Shown: positions 23,229 to 32,059 of the stretch, piece by piece
Layout of the letters: every line of letters starts with the position of its first letter
Position numbering within the stretch: position 1 is the first letter of the stretch
Assembly: GCA_902576765.1 (NCBI GenBank)
Contig: CACGWH010000006.1
Location: 1 to 58,007, forward strand
From: an uncultured Pelagibacteraceae bacterium
GTDB lineage: Bacteria; Pseudomonadota; Alphaproteobacteria; Pelagibacterales; Pelagibacteraceae
Reading direction: 5' to 3'
Length of the DNA stretch: 58,007 nucleotides
Position numbers and translations under genes: made by a program
The notes under the pieces: model-generated
What the model was told of the DNA's origin: nothing
Databases searched by the model: none
What the model saw: the letters and a program-made list of their open reading frames with translations, nothing else

Positions 23229-24671
23229 ATGGATAAAACATACTTTCTAACTCAATCTACATCATTAACAATAGTTATTACTATAAGTCTTATTTTCTTA
23301 ATATTAGGAATTTATCACTCAAACAAATTTCAAGGATTGAATAATTATTTAACTGCAAATAGAAATATTGGAACATTTTCATTAACAACAAGTCTAATTG
23401 CTTCAGCTCTAGGTGCTTGGATTTTATTTGGTCCTGCTTCGGCTTCAACTTGGGGAGGGATGGGTGCAATTATTGGATATTCTTTAGGCACAGCATTTCC
23501 AATGTTTTTTCTTATTTTTTTAGGAAAAAAAATTAGAAAAGAATTCCCTCAAGGTTCCACTTTAGTTGAATTTATAAGAAAAAAATTTGGAAAAAGTTTG
23601 TTCAAACTTATTTTACTAATGACAATATTTTATATGTTTATTTTTTTATGTGCAGAAGTGACTGCTGTAGCAGTATTAATCAATTACATATCTGGTACTG
23701 AACTATGGTTAACTGCTTTGATAGTTCTATTATCCACATTAATTTATACTTTATATGGTGGTTTAAAGGCTTCTATTTTTACAGATAATATTCAAATGAT
23801 CGTAATTTTCGTATTATTATTAATATCACTAATTTATATTAATTCATTTTCCGGTTCTCAATTTTCTTTTGAATTCATAAAGGAAAAAAATCCCCATCTT
23901 CTGAGTAGTGAATATATTCCAGGTTACACTGCTGGTTTAACTTTTTTTATTGCAGTTGCTGCAACAAATTTATTTCATCAAGGTAATTGGCAACGTGTTT
24001 ATGCTGCTAAAGATTATAAAACATTGAAAAAAAGTTTAATAATTTCTTTTTTTGTAATTATACCTATTGTTTTTTATATGGGTTTTTCTGGAATGGTTGC
24101 CTTTTCAATAGATCCAAATATAAGACCTGATCTTGGTTTTTTCTCCTTATTACTTAAAGAAAAAACCACCTTATTATCTGTTTTCATAATAGTCCTTGGT
24201 TTAGCCTTAACTATTTCGACTGTAGATACTTTAATAAATGCGATATCAAGCTTGATTGTTGTTGATGGAAAAGCTTTATTTAATTTTAGAAAAGAAACAA
24301 ATTATCTTAAATTCTCTAAATCTGTAATCATATTTTTATCGATAATTTCATTTGTTGTAGCTTCAAAAGGTTTTGACATTTTATATTTATTTTTATTAGC
24401 GGATTTATTTTGTTGTGCATTTGTATTAACTATTTTTTATAGTTTTTATAATAAGAATATTTCCGAAAAAACAGCTTATATTGCAATAATAATTGGATTA
24501 ATAGGTGGTATTTTATTGTTTCCTTCACCAGATTTTTCAAAAAGTTTACTATTAGGTATTTTGATACCTAAAGAATTAATAACACCTTTTATCTCTCAAT
24601 CATTATTATTTTTGTCTTTCCTTGTGGCAACTTTACTTCCATTTCTCGTGATTAAAGCTAAAAAGATATAA
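23229..24671 (+). CDS. thiV: Sodium:solute symporter under TPP control (ThiV-type thiamin precursor transporter)
   Basis: A 480-residue membrane protein of the sodium:solute symporter family with about thirteen helices: LTANRNIGTFSLTTSLIASALGAWILFGPAS is the typical first two helices, followed by FPQGSTLVEFIRKKFG, and AATNLFHQGNWQRVYAAKDYKTLKKS, the family hallmark near residue 245. The TPP riboswitch in its leader points to uptake of a thiamin-related compound. In SAR11, which needs the pyrimidine precursor HMP, the riboswitch-linked symporter has been named ThiV and proposed as an HMP transporter; the substrate is inference here. Confidence 0.87.
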   Translation: MDKTYFLTQSTSLTIVITISLIFLILGIYHSNKFQGLNNYLTANRNIGTFSLTTSLIASALGAWILFGPASASTWGGMGAIIGYSLGTAFPMFFLIFLGKKIRKEFPQGSTLVEFIRKKFGKSLFKLILLMTIFYMFIFLCAEVTAVAVLINYISGTELWLTALIVLLSTLIYTLYGGLKASIFTDNIQMIVIFVLLLISLIYINSFSGSQFSFEFIKEKNPHLLSSEYIPGYTAGLTFFIAVAATNLFHQGNWQRVYAAKDYKTLKKSLIISFFVIIPIVFYMGFSGMVAFSIDPNIRPDLGFFSLLLKEKTTLLSVFIIVLGLALTISTVDTLINAISSLIVVDGKALFNFRKETNYLKFSKSVIIFLSIISFVVASKGFDILYLFLLADLFCCAFVLTIFYSFYNKNISEKTAYIAIIIGLIGGILLFPSPDFSKSLLLGILIPKELITPFISQSLLFLSFLVATLLPFLVIKAKKI

Positions 24672-24718
24672 TATAAGCTCATTGTATTAATAGAATTAAT
24701 AGCTATAAATCATTTTTG

Positions 24719-25654
24719 ATGAGACAAAATCAGATAGTAATCAATAATCTATCAAAAGTTTATGACAATGGCTTTAATGCTTTAAAAAATATTAATTTGA
24801 ATATTAAAAAGGGTGAAATTTTTGCAATGCTTGGTCCAAACGGAGCAGGTAAAACAACTCTAATAAGTATTATTTGTGGAATAGTGAATCCTACTTCAGG
24901 TAATGTGACCGTAGATAATTACGATATTATAAATGAGTATAGAGAAACTCGATCGAGAATAGGATTAGTCCCTCAAGAATTAACATTGGAGCAATTTGAA
25001 ACAGTTTTTAATAATGTTTCATACTCAAGAGGTCTTTATGGAAAAAAACCCAATCCTTCTCACATAGAGAAAGTTCTAAAGCAGTTAAGCTTGTGGGATA
25101 AGAAAGATCTAAGATTAAGACAATTGTCAGGTGGAATGAAAAGAAGAGTCTTAATCGCCAAAGCTTTGTCTCACGAACCATCAATTCTGTTTTTAGACGA
25201 ACCTACAGCTGGTGTAGATGTCGAATTAAGACAAGAAATGTGGAAAGTAGTTGAAAGTTTAAGAAAGACTGGTGTTACAATTATTTTGACTACACACTAT
25301 ATTGAAGAAGCAGAAGCTATTGCTGATCGAGTAGGGGTAATAAATCAAGGTGAAATTATTGTTGTAGATGAAACACAACAATTATTAAAAAAAATGGGAC
25401 ATAAAAAATTGACTGTTGAATTACAAGATAAGATTTCGGAAATTCCCTCATCACTTGAAAAGTATAATTTATCTATAGGTTCAAATATGGTTAGCTTAAA
25501 CTACACTTATAATGTTCAAGCAAAACGAACTGGTATTACAAATTTATTACAAGATTTAAAAGATGCTGGACTTAAGTTGAAAGACCTAAAAACTGAGCAA
25601 AGCACTTTAGAAAAGATTTTTGTTAGTTTAGTTAGGGAGAAAAATGAAAATTAA
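24719..25654 (+). CDS. ABC-2 type exporter ATP-binding protein
   Basis: I start at the ATG at 24719, one codon inside a TTG. The 311-residue ATPase has Walker A LGPNGAGKTT, Q-loop GLVPQELTLE, signature LRLRQLSGGMKRRV, Walker B SILFLDEPTAGVD and H-switch LTTHYIEEAE, plus a C-terminal domain of about 90 residues. It resembles the NodI/YadG/CcmA drug or polysaccharide exporter type. The 3' end overlaps its permease gene by 11 bases. Confidence 0.93.
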   Translation: MRQNQIVINNLSKVYDNGFNALKNINLNIKKGEIFAMLGPNGAGKTTLISIICGIVNPTSGNVTVDNYDIINEYRETRSRIGLVPQELTLEQFETVFNNVSYSRGLYGKKPNPSHIEKVLKQLSLWDKKDLRLRQLSGGMKRRVLIAKALSHEPSILFLDEPTAGVDVELRQEMWKVVESLRKTGVTIILTTHYIEEAEAIADRVGVINQGEIIVVDETQQLLKKMGHKKLTVELQDKISEIPSSLEKYNLSIGSNMVSLNYTYNVQAKRTGITNLLQDLKDAGLKLKDLKTEQSTLEKIFVSLVREKNEN

Positions 25655-26411
25655 TCTTAGTGCACTAACAGCAATATATCTCCATGAAATGGATAGGTTT
25701 AGAAGAACTTTGACACAATCTTTACTGTCTCCAGTTTTAACCACTTCACTTTATTTCATAGTTTTTGGATCTGTAATAGGCGGTTATGTAGAAAAAATAG
25801 ACGGTATAAGTTATGGATCTTATATTGTTCCTGGCTTATTGATGTTAACTTTATTAACTCAATCTATAAGTAACACGTCTTTTGGAATTTTTTTTCCAAA
25901 ATTTAATGGCACAATATATGAAATATTAGCAGCTCCAATTTCGACACTAGAGGTAGTTCTTGCTTTTGTTGGAGCGGGTGCAACAAAAACATTAATCGTA
26001 AGTATTGTTATATTTATAACCTCATTATTTTTTGTAGATGTTCAGGTCAAGTATCCGTTTTTAATGGTGTTTTTGCTCATTTTAGTTGCATTCACATTTG
26101 CTTTATTTGGTTTTTTAATTGGGTTGATGAGCTCTGATTTTGAGCAAATGTCTATTATTCCAACGTTATTCGTAACACCAATGGTTTTTCTCGGAGGAAG
26201 TCTATACTCACTAGATATGTTGCCGCCTTTTTGGCAAACAGTTACTTACTTCAATCCAGTGGTATATTTAATAAATGGACTGAGATTTTCTTTTTATGGA
26301 GTTTCCGACTTTAATATTTGGATAAGTATTGGCTCTATGTTCTTATTTCTAACAATTTGTGTGACAGTTGTTTCAGTACTTCTTAAAAAAGGTTATAATA
26401 TTAAATCTTAA
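25644..26411 (+). CDS. ABC-2 type exporter permease
   Basis: This 255-residue membrane protein has the ABC2_membrane layout: an N-terminal amphipathic LHEMDRFRRTLTQSLLSPVLTTSLYFIVFGSV-like segment, six helices, and the family motif TPMVFLGGSLYSLDMLPPFWQTVTYFNPVVYLINGLRF near residue 180 (YadH/NodJ type). It is the transmembrane half of the exporter encoded with the ATPase at 24719. The cargo is unknown. Confidence 0.92.
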   Translation: MKINLSALTAIYLHEMDRFRRTLTQSLLSPVLTTSLYFIVFGSVIGGYVEKIDGISYGSYIVPGLLMLTLLTQSISNTSFGIFFPKFNGTIYEILAAPISTLEVVLAFVGAGATKTLIVSIVIFITSLFFVDVQVKYPFLMVFLLILVAFTFALFGFLIGLMSSDFEQMSIIPTLFVTPMVFLGGSLYSLDMLPPFWQTVTYFNPVVYLINGLRFSFYGVSDFNIWISIGSMFLFLTICVTVVSVLLKKGYNIKS

Positions 26412-26435
26412 CTGACCCTTTTCAGGGCCAGTTAA
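26408..26435. terminator. Hairpin between the ABC-2 permease gene and aceA
   Basis: TTAACTG (26408-26414) / CAGTTAA (26429-26435), extended inside by CCC/GGG after one mismatch, with a 6-base loop, overlaps the permease stop codon. No T-run follows, so it is a weak but probable transcription end for the convergent permease and isocitrate lyase genes. Confidence 0.5.
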
Positions 26436-26467
26436 AACTACTAACATACAAAGAGGAATTGTTTTTA

Positions 26468-27742
26468 TTAGAATTGTTCAGACTCTGTAGAGCCATCCAT
26501 TGCTGTGGTTGAGCTTTTTCCACTACTAATCGTATTGGAAACAGCATCAAAGTAAGAAGTACCAACTTCTCTTTGATGTTTAACACTAGTGTAACCATCT
26601 TTTTCACGAGCAAATTCTTGTTGTTGAATTCTTGAATAGGCTGTCATGCCTTCTTTTTTATATTTCTCAGCTAACTCAAAAATAGCAATATTTTGTGTAT
26701 GAAACCCAGCAAGTGTTATAAATTGAAATTTATAACCCATTTTGCTTATTTCTTTTTGAAACGACGAAATTTCATCATCTGATAAATGTTTTTTCCAATT
26801 GAAAGATGGAGAACAATTATAAGCTAAAAGTTTTCCAGGAAATTTTGCATGAATGGCATCCGCAAATTTTTTTGCTTCTTCTAAATTTGGTGTTGCTGTT
26901 TCACACCAAATCAAATCTGAATAAGGAGCATAAGCCAAACCTCTAGATATTGCTTGTTCTATTCCTGCTTTTACATAATAAAAACCTTCTGGAGATCTTT
27001 CACCTGTTAAAAAAGGTTTATCATTTTCATCATGATCATTAGTAATTAGTTTTGCAGCATTAGCATCAGTTCTCGCTAAAATTATTAAAGGAACATCTGC
27101 TATATCAGCAGCTAATCTTGCTGCTTTTAAATTTTTAATCATAGTTCCTGTAGGCACTAGAACTTTACCACCCATATGACCACATTTTTTTTCACTCGCT
27201 AATTGATCTTCAAAATGAACACCTGCCGCACCAGCTTTTATAAATTTTTTTGCAAGTTCAAAAACATTTAAAGGACCTCCAAATCCAGCTTCTCCATCAG
27301 CAATTATTGGCAACATATAATCAACTTTGTTTTCTTTTTTCATATCACCGTCTATTAATTCCATATGTTGAATTTGATCAGCTCTAATTAGTGCATTGTT
27401 CATCGACTCTACTAATTTTGGTGCACTGTCATAGGGGTATAAAGATTGATCAGGATACATTTCACCAGCACTGTTAGCATCAGCAGCAACTTGCCAACCA
27501 CTCAAATAAATTGCTTTTAAACCAGCTTTTGCATGTTGGACAGCATGATTACCAGATAATGAACCAAGGGTATTAACATAAGGCTCAGAATTTAAAAGAT
27601 TCCATAATTTTGTAGATTGTTGCTTACATAATGAATATTCAATTTTTAAAGAACCTCTTAATCTTTCGACTTCATCAGGAGTGTAATCTCTTTTAATGCC
27701 TGCAAATCTTTTTAAATCATATGAGATATTCTCTGCTCCCAT
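26468..27742 (-). CDS. aceA: Isocitrate lyase
   Basis: The 424-residue enzyme has the isocitrate lyase catalytic motif KKCGHMGGK at residues 185-193 with C187, preceded by [24 protein letters not shown] and HFEDQ, and followed by ARTDANAA and WCETATPN. It splits isocitrate to glyoxylate and succinate in the glyoxylate bypass. It is somewhat shorter than the E. coli protein. A 53-residue ORF lies upstream on the same strand and a regulator of the ScfR/RamB type, known for controlling aceA in other bacteria, is divergently encoded. Confidence 0.97.
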   Translation of the reverse strand: MGAENISYDLKRFAGIKRDYTPDEVERLRGSLKIEYSLCKQQSTKLWNLLNSEPYVNTLGSLSGNHAVQHAKAGLKAIYLSGWQVAADANSAGEMYPDQSLYPYDSAPKLVESMNNALIRADQIQHMELIDGDMKKENKVDYMLPIIADGEAGFGGPLNVFELAKKFIKAGAAGVHFEDQLASEKKCGHMGGKVLVPTGTMIKNLKAARLAADIADVPLIILARTDANAAKLITNDHDENDKPFLTGERSPEGFYYVKAGIEQAISRGLAYAPYSDLIWCETATPNLEEAKKFADAIHAKFPGKLLAYNCSPSFNWKKHLSDDEISSFQKEISKMGYKFQFITLAGFHTQNIAIFELAEKYKKEGMTAYSRIQQQEFAREKDGYTSVKHQREVGTSYFDAVSNTISSGKSSTTAMDGSTESEQF

Positions 27743-27801
27743 TAATAATTTCCTCTAATTAAGTGTGTTAATAAAAATGAATTAAGTTGAACGAATAAGA
27801 A

Positions 27802-27963
27802 TTAGTTTGAGTCGTTAAGGGTCTCAACTAGATCTTTCATTCCACTTGAACCCCAATCACAATGGTCATCTCTCATATAGATTCCTCTGCTATTATGCTT
27901 AGCTAGATCCTCATGTCTTATGATTTGAGCCTCATTTTCAATGTTTTTTATTTTTTCGTCCAT
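27802..27963 (-). CDS. Small protein encoded between aceA and its regulator
   Basis: This 53-residue ORF (MDEKIKNIENEAQIIRHEDL at the start) is charged, has no membrane helix and ends in SSGMKDLVETLNDSN; it contains a single cysteine in RDDHCDWGSSG. It is on the aceA strand, 59 bases upstream of it, and starts just downstream of paired ScfR-type operators and a promoter-like sequence, so it would be the first gene of the aceA transcript. I do not recognise it. The ribosome site is weak, leaving moderate doubt. Confidence 0.5.
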   Translation of the reverse strand: MDEKIKNIENEAQIIRHEDLAKHNSRGIYMRDDHCDWGSSGMKDLVETLNDSN

Positions 27964-27976
27964 GTAAATCTTATAA

Positions 27977-27993
27977 TTTACAAAATTTACAAA
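27977..27993. promoter_or_regulatory. Paired TTTACAAA operator, aceA side
   Basis: Two TTTACAAA units (27977-27984 and 27986-27993) are spaced 9 bases apart. They sit directly downstream of the -10-like element of the aceA-direction promoter, which suits a repressor site. The unit resembles the RamB-type half site AAAGTTTGCAAA. Confidence 0.65.
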
Positions 27994-27994
27994 A

Positions 27995-28023
27995 TCTATA
28001 AAAAAGTCAAAAAAGCTTGTAAA
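27995..28023 (-). promoter_or_regulatory. Predicted promoter for the small ORF and aceA
   Basis: On the minus strand TTTACA (28023-28018) and TATAGA (28000-27995) are separated by exactly 17 bases, close to the sigma-70 consensus. Transcription would begin near 27987, inside the paired TTTACAAA operator. Confidence 0.5.
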
Positions 28024-28049
28024 TGAAGGAAAAATTTTGTAAAGATAAA

Positions 28050-28066
28050 TTTACAAAGTTTACAAA
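28050..28066. promoter_or_regulatory. Paired TTTACAAA operator, regulator side
   Basis: TTTACAAA at 28050-28057 and 28059-28066, again spaced 9 bases, ends 8 bases before the regulator ATG. An inverted copy TTTGTAAA lies at 28036-28043. The same 17-base arrangement occurs on the aceA side, which points to one protein binding both, most simply the regulator itself (autoregulation). Confidence 0.65.
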
Positions 28067-28074
28067 TAGAAAAT

Positions 28075-29505
28075 ATGAGTCAATTAGATCTAAAAATTGG
28101 TCCAAAAATAAAGGCTTTTAGAAGACAATTGGGGCTTCAAGCTAATAAACTTGCAGAAGATTTAAATATTTCTCCAAGCTATTTAAACTTAATTGAAGGT
28201 GGCAAAAGAAAGATAGATGGGGATTTGCTCTTAAAAATTTGTGAAAAATTAAATATTGAGCTTTCTCAATTAACTTCAAAAACAGATGTAAATTTAGAAA
28301 ATACCTTATCAGAAATTTTAGACGATAAACTATTTGAAGATTTAGATATTTTAGGGCCAGAGGTCAAAGATCTTGTTAGCACTAATCCAAAGATAGGAAA
28401 AGCAATAGTAAGATTAGGAGATATTTTAAAGAAAAAGGATCATGAACTTGTAAATAAAATTGAAAAAATTTCTGGAAAAATTGTAGATAATAGAAAAAAT
28501 TCTTTTCCTGGAGAGGTTATTTCAGATTTTCTTCAAGAAAATAAAAATTATTTTCCAAAATTAGAAGATTTTGCAAATAAAGTTTTTGAAAAAGTTCAAA
28601 AAAATAATCGTACTAGATATATTGCTCTTTGTGACTATCTAAAATCTGATTACGGAATAACAGTAAAAGATGTAATACCTGAGGAAAATAAACCATTCTC
28701 GAAGATATTTAATAAAAATAAAAAAGAACTTTTATTAAGCGATTATAGTTCACTTGAAACAAAAAAATTACATGCAGCTGCTCAAATTGCTCAAGAGGGT
28801 GCATATAAAGAAATTGAAGAATATTTATCAAAATTTACATTTCCATCAGAAGAATCAAAAAAATTGTCAAAAGTTGCATTATTAAATTATTGTGGTGCTG
28901 CAATTTTAATGCCATATAAACTTTTTCACTCTGAATGCAAAAAATTAAAATATGATTTGGAACTATTACAAAATACTTTTGCAACATCTTTTGAACAAGT
29001 GGCACATAGAGTAACTTGCCTTCAAGATCCAAAATTACCTGGAATACCATTTCATTTTTTGCGTGTTGATATGGCTGGAAATATTTCTAAAAGATTTTCT
29101 TTATCTGGTATTGAGATTCCAAGATATGGAGGTGCGTGTCCAAGATGGAATGTTTATTCTGCTTTTACAAGACCTGGCGTTATTCAAAGCGCTGTAAGTA
29201 AAATGACAAATGGTGAAAAATATGTTTGTATAGCTAGAACTGTAGAAAAAGGTATTGGAAGATTTGGTAGAACAAAAAGTATTTTATCTATTGGTTTGGG
29301 CTGTGAAGCAAAATATGCAAAAGATTTTGTCTATACTGAAAATGTAAATGTAAACGATAAATCAACTGAAATACCCATTGGTGTGTCATGTAGAACATGT
29401 GATAGATTAGACTGTTCTCAAAGAGCCTTTCCTCCTCTACACAAGAAATTTGACGTCGATATTAATTTAAGAGGAGTTTCTGTATATGTCGGTGATAAAA
29501 ATTAG
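28075..29505 (+). CDS. XRE-family short-chain fatty acyl regulator (ScfR/RamB type)
   Basis: The 476-residue protein has an N-terminal XRE helix-turn-helix (IKAFRRQLGLQANKLAEDLNISPSYLNLIEGGKR-type, residues 11-45), a central ImmA/IrrE-like region (about 220-330) without an obvious HExxH, and the C-terminal domain of short-chain fatty acyl regulators: PRYGGACPRWNVYSAF, ARTVEKGI and a cysteine cluster CRTCDRLDCSQRAFPPL. RamB and ScfR-type relatives control isocitrate lyase and acetate or propionate genes. It is divergent from aceA, with paired operators between the two. Confidence 0.9.
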   Translation: MSQLDLKIGPKIKAFRRQLGLQANKLAEDLNISPSYLNLIEGGKRKIDGDLLLKICEKLNIELSQLTSKTDVNLENTLSEILDDKLFEDLDILGPEVKDLVSTNPKIGKAIVRLGDILKKKDHELVNKIEKISGKIVDNRKNSFPGEVISDFLQENKNYFPKLEDFANKVFEKVQKNNRTRYIALCDYLKSDYGITVKDVIPEENKPFSKIFNKNKKELLLSDYSSLETKKLHAAAQIAQEGAYKEIEEYLSKFTFPSEESKKLSKVALLNYCGAAILMPYKLFHSECKKLKYDLELLQNTFATSFEQVAHRVTCLQDPKLPGIPFHFLRVDMAGNISKRFSLSGIEIPRYGGACPRWNVYSAFTRPGVIQSAVSKMTNGEKYVCIARTVEKGIGRFGRTKSILSIGLGCEAKYAKDFVYTENVNVNDKSTEIPIGVSCRTCDRLDCSQRAFPPLHKKFDVDINLRGVSVYVGDKN

Positions 29506-29513
29506 AAAATTGT

Positions 29514-29678
29514 ATGTTTAAATTTATAATTCCAGCAGTAATTATTTTTCTTATTGTTCTTTTTTGGGAAAAAATAAATGAAAAAATTTATAAAAAATTT
29601 AATATCAAAATAAATTATATTGTAGTTGTTATTTTTTTAATAGTTTTAGGAGTCATTTTTACACTATTATATTTTTAA
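29514..29678 (+). CDS. Small two-helix membrane protein
   Basis: This ORF encodes 54 residues with two hydrophobic helices (residues 4-18 and 35-53) joined by a basic loop, KINEKIYKKFNIK. It starts 9 bases after the regulator stop and ends 5 bases before the next gene, so its placement favours a real gene in a short operon. No family is recognised. Confidence 0.5.
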   Translation: MFKFIIPAVIIFLIVLFWEKINEKIYKKFNIKINYIVVVIFLIVLGVIFTLLYF

Positions 29679-29682
29679 TATT

Positions 29683-29946
29683 ATGACTGAATATAACATC
29701 AATGATTACGAATTAGTCCAAACTGAAGGTGTCTTTACATTAAAGAATTTAAATACAACAATTGGCTTTGTTAGATTTAATGAAAAAGGAGAAGTAGAGT
29801 ATATTTTTGTAAATCCAATCTTTAGAAATAAAGGTTTAGCAAAGAAACTAATCAAATTGGTAAAAGAGCAAACAAAAAAAGACATAGTTTTTCAAAAACC
29901 AATAAGTCCATTGGGTGAAAAACTTCTTAAATCATTGGAAAAATGA
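29683..29946 (+). CDS. Small GNAT-family acetyltransferase
   Basis: This 87-residue protein contains the acetyl-CoA binding core of the GNAT fold: VEYIFVNPIFRNKGLAKKLIKLVKEQ, with the R-x-x-G-x-A-type pyrophosphate loop (RNKGLA). It resembles the shortened YjdJ-type GNAT proteins. The substrate is unknown. The last codons overlap the next gene, which has a second GNAT-like domain. Confidence 0.7.
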   Translation: MTEYNINDYELVQTEGVFTLKNLNTTIGFVRFNEKGEVEYIFVNPIFRNKGLAKKLIKLVKEQTKKDIVFQKPISPLGEKLLKSLEK

Positions 29947-30503
29947 AACTTAAAAAGAAATTAAGGCCTCGTATTAAAGCGAGAATTAGAAAGAATAAGC
30001 AAATAATCAATAAAAACCTTACAAACTTTTTTGATTGGGTGAAAGGGGCTGAATTAGTCGAATTAAAAAAATGTAACACAAAAGAAGATCCAGTAAGACC
30101 TGAATTAGACAATGTATTTAGAAGAAGTTACGGCAGAAAAATTTATGGTGTAAAATATAAAGGGGAAATTTATGCTGTAATGTGTTTTGCCTACACCAAT
30201 GAAATTCCTAAAAATGTGGAGGAATTAGATAAGTTCAGTCATGACGCATTTTTACAGAGCGCACAAAGAGATCAAAATGTAGGACAAATTGCAATTGCAT
30301 ATACTGTTTGGTCCAAAAAAAAAGGTGGTGGGAAATTAATTGTTAAAGAAGTATTCAAAAAGATTAAAAAATCAAATCATTTAAATAGACTAATTACCCT
30401 TTCACCCTTGACCGAAATGGCCACAAAGTTTCATACCAAAAATGGAGCTAAACTTATACGGATTAATGAAACAACGCAAAATTTTGAGTATAAAGTTTTA
30501 TAA
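29943..30503 (+). CDS. GNAT-like protein of unknown substrate
   Basis: This 186-residue protein begins with a very basic segment (KLKKKLRPRIKARIRKNKQ), followed by a GNAT-like fold: YGVKYKGEIYAVMCFAYT, then IAIAYTVWSKKKGGGKLIVKEVFKKIKKS (acetyl-CoA loop GGGKLI) and LITLSPLTEMATKFHTKNGAKLIRIN at the C-terminus, typical of GNAT ends. The basic N-terminus could bind nucleic acid or ribosome. It overlaps the small GNAT gene by 4 bases, so two GNAT proteins are co-made. Confidence 0.62.
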   Translation: MKLKKKLRPRIKARIRKNKQIINKNLTNFFDWVKGAELVELKKCNTKEDPVRPELDNVFRRSYGRKIYGVKYKGEIYAVMCFAYTNEIPKNVEELDKFSHDAFLQSAQRDQNVGQIAIAYTVWSKKKGGGKLIVKEVFKKIKKSNHLNRLITLSPLTEMATKFHTKNGAKLIRINETTQNFEYKVL

Positions 30504-30511
30504 AAAAATTG

Positions 30512-31648
30512 ATGTTTAAAATTAAAAATTTAGTATTCTTTTTTATATTTTCAATAATTTTAATATTTATACAATTTTCTTATCAATTTAGTTTTTTAGA
30601 CATATATAATATAAATTATAGTTTTCAGGATTTAAAATATTCCGGATCAAAATTATTTTTAAATGATGAAAATATATATAAGATATACTTTGATGATCCA
30701 TCTGATCAAAGAATACTCGGATCCCAATATCCCAATTACTCAATAACTTCTATTTATTTTCATTTACCTCTAGGTTTTTTTTCTTTTGATTTAGCAAATA
30801 TAATTTGGAGAGTTTTTTCTATAATTTTACTCGCCCATATTTACATTATTTTTTCAAACTATGAGTTAAACATTAAAAATAAAGATTTTATATTATTTGG
30901 CTCAATGATTTTTTTAATATTTTCAAAACCGTTTCATGTATTGATTAATACAGGTAATTTTAGCATTGTATGTTTCTGGGCATATATATTTTATTTTTTT
31001 GGAAAAAAAAATAATATTTTTATTTCATTGTTGATTTCCTCAATAAAATATTCATTTGCTCCAATTTTATTTTTTTATGCAATTTATAAAAAGAATTTTT
31101 TAAAAATACTTTTAGTTTGTTTTGTTACAATATTATTTTTGATACATTTTTCATATAAATTTGATTATGATTTTATTAAATTAATGGTTGCTCCATTACA
31201 AATTGGAGCATCATCAACAGCAAGTGGTTTTCTAGATTTTCAAACTTTATTAGGAAATCATCCAAAAAATATTTTTCTAAGATACGGTTTAATATTAATT
31301 ACTAGCTTGTCTTTGTTTTATATAATTTTGAAATACACCCAAAGAAATGAATTATTTGATTTGTCAATTGTTTCTATTTTAACCATTCTATTTTACAAAC
31401 ATCTTTATTATGACATCATTTTTCTTTTACCTGTCTTAATTTATTCATTCAAAGTTGAAATTAAACAGAGATGCGTTTTAAACACAATTATATTTTATTA
31501 TTGGTTTATATCCTATTTAGATTTTTTTGAATTTATGAAATATTGGAAATCTTTTATGTTGTTTAATAATATTCTATTAATAATTTGTTTGGGTGTTCTA
31601 ATTTTCAACAATATAAAAAACAATAATTTAAATGAAAAATTTGATTAA
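30512..31648 (+). CDS. Multi-helix membrane protein, probable GT87/DUF2029 mannosyltransferase-like
   Basis: The 378-residue protein (ATG at 30512, one codon inside a TTG) has about ten hydrophobic helices. The periplasmic loop after the first helix holds YKIYFDDPSDQRILGSQYPNYSITSIYFHLPLG, where an acidic/PxY pattern like that of GT-C glycosyltransferases of the DUF2029 (GT87) family is visible, and NTGNFSIVCFWAY is a later family-like segment. Polyprenyl-phosphate-sugar donor use is typical of the family. Assignment is by layout and tentative. The 3' end overlaps the next gene by 17 bases. Confidence 0.6.
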   Translation: MFKIKNLVFFFIFSIILIFIQFSYQFSFLDIYNINYSFQDLKYSGSKLFLNDENIYKIYFDDPSDQRILGSQYPNYSITSIYFHLPLGFFSFDLANIIWRVFSIILLAHIYIIFSNYELNIKNKDFILFGSMIFLIFSKPFHVLINTGNFSIVCFWAYIFYFFGKKNNIFISLLISSIKYSFAPILFFYAIYKKNFLKILLVCFVTILFLIHFSYKFDYDFIKLMVAPLQIGASSTASGFLDFQTLLGNHPKNIFLRYGLILITSLSLFYIILKYTQRNELFDLSIVSILTILFYKHLYYDIIFLLPVLIYSFKVEIKQRCVLNTIIFYYWFISYLDFFEFMKYWKSFMLFNNILLIICLGVLIFNNIKNNNLNEKFD

Positions 31649-32054
31649 ATATGAAGCAATGGTTCTATCATGCATGGATCCTAGATTTCAGAAACCTGTT
31701 TTTAATTACCTTAAAAAGCGAAAACTCTCAGGAAAATATAGTGCATTTACTATAGCAGGCGGAGCCATCGGAGTTACACACCTTAAATTCAAAAAATGGC
31801 TTCCAGTATTTTTGGATAACTTATCCACATCAATAAAACTGCATAAAATCAATAAATTAATAGTTATAAATCATTTTGATTGTGGTGCGGCCAAGATGAC
31901 AAAAAAAATGTTATTAAATAAATCAGAAGAAATTAATATTCATACTAACTCATTTAAAAAATTAAAAAACGTTTTGAAAAAAAAATTTCCGCGTATCAAA
32001 ACAGAGTTTTTTATATTTCTTTTAAATAAGAAGATAAAAAAAATTAATATATAA
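31632..32054 (+). CDS. Beta-carbonic anhydrase-like protein (short)
   Basis: A 140-residue protein with the beta-carbonic anhydrase zinc site: C14 in SCMDPR (with the catalytic D16/R18 dyad) and H81/C84 in NHFDCGA, plus FTIAGGAIG between them. This is the complete Cys-His-Cys ligand set, but the protein is far shorter than ordinary beta-carbonic anhydrases (about 200) and its lysine-rich C-terminus is unrelated. It may be a reduced enzyme or a relative with another hydratase role. Confidence 0.72.
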   Translation: MKNLIKYEAMVLSCMDPRFQKPVFNYLKKRKLSGKYSAFTIAGGAIGVTHLKFKKWLPVFLDNLSTSIKLHKINKLIVINHFDCGAAKMTKKMLLNKSEEINIHTNSFKKLKNVLKKKFPRIKTEFFIFLLNKKIKKINI

Positions 32055-32059
32055 ATGTT

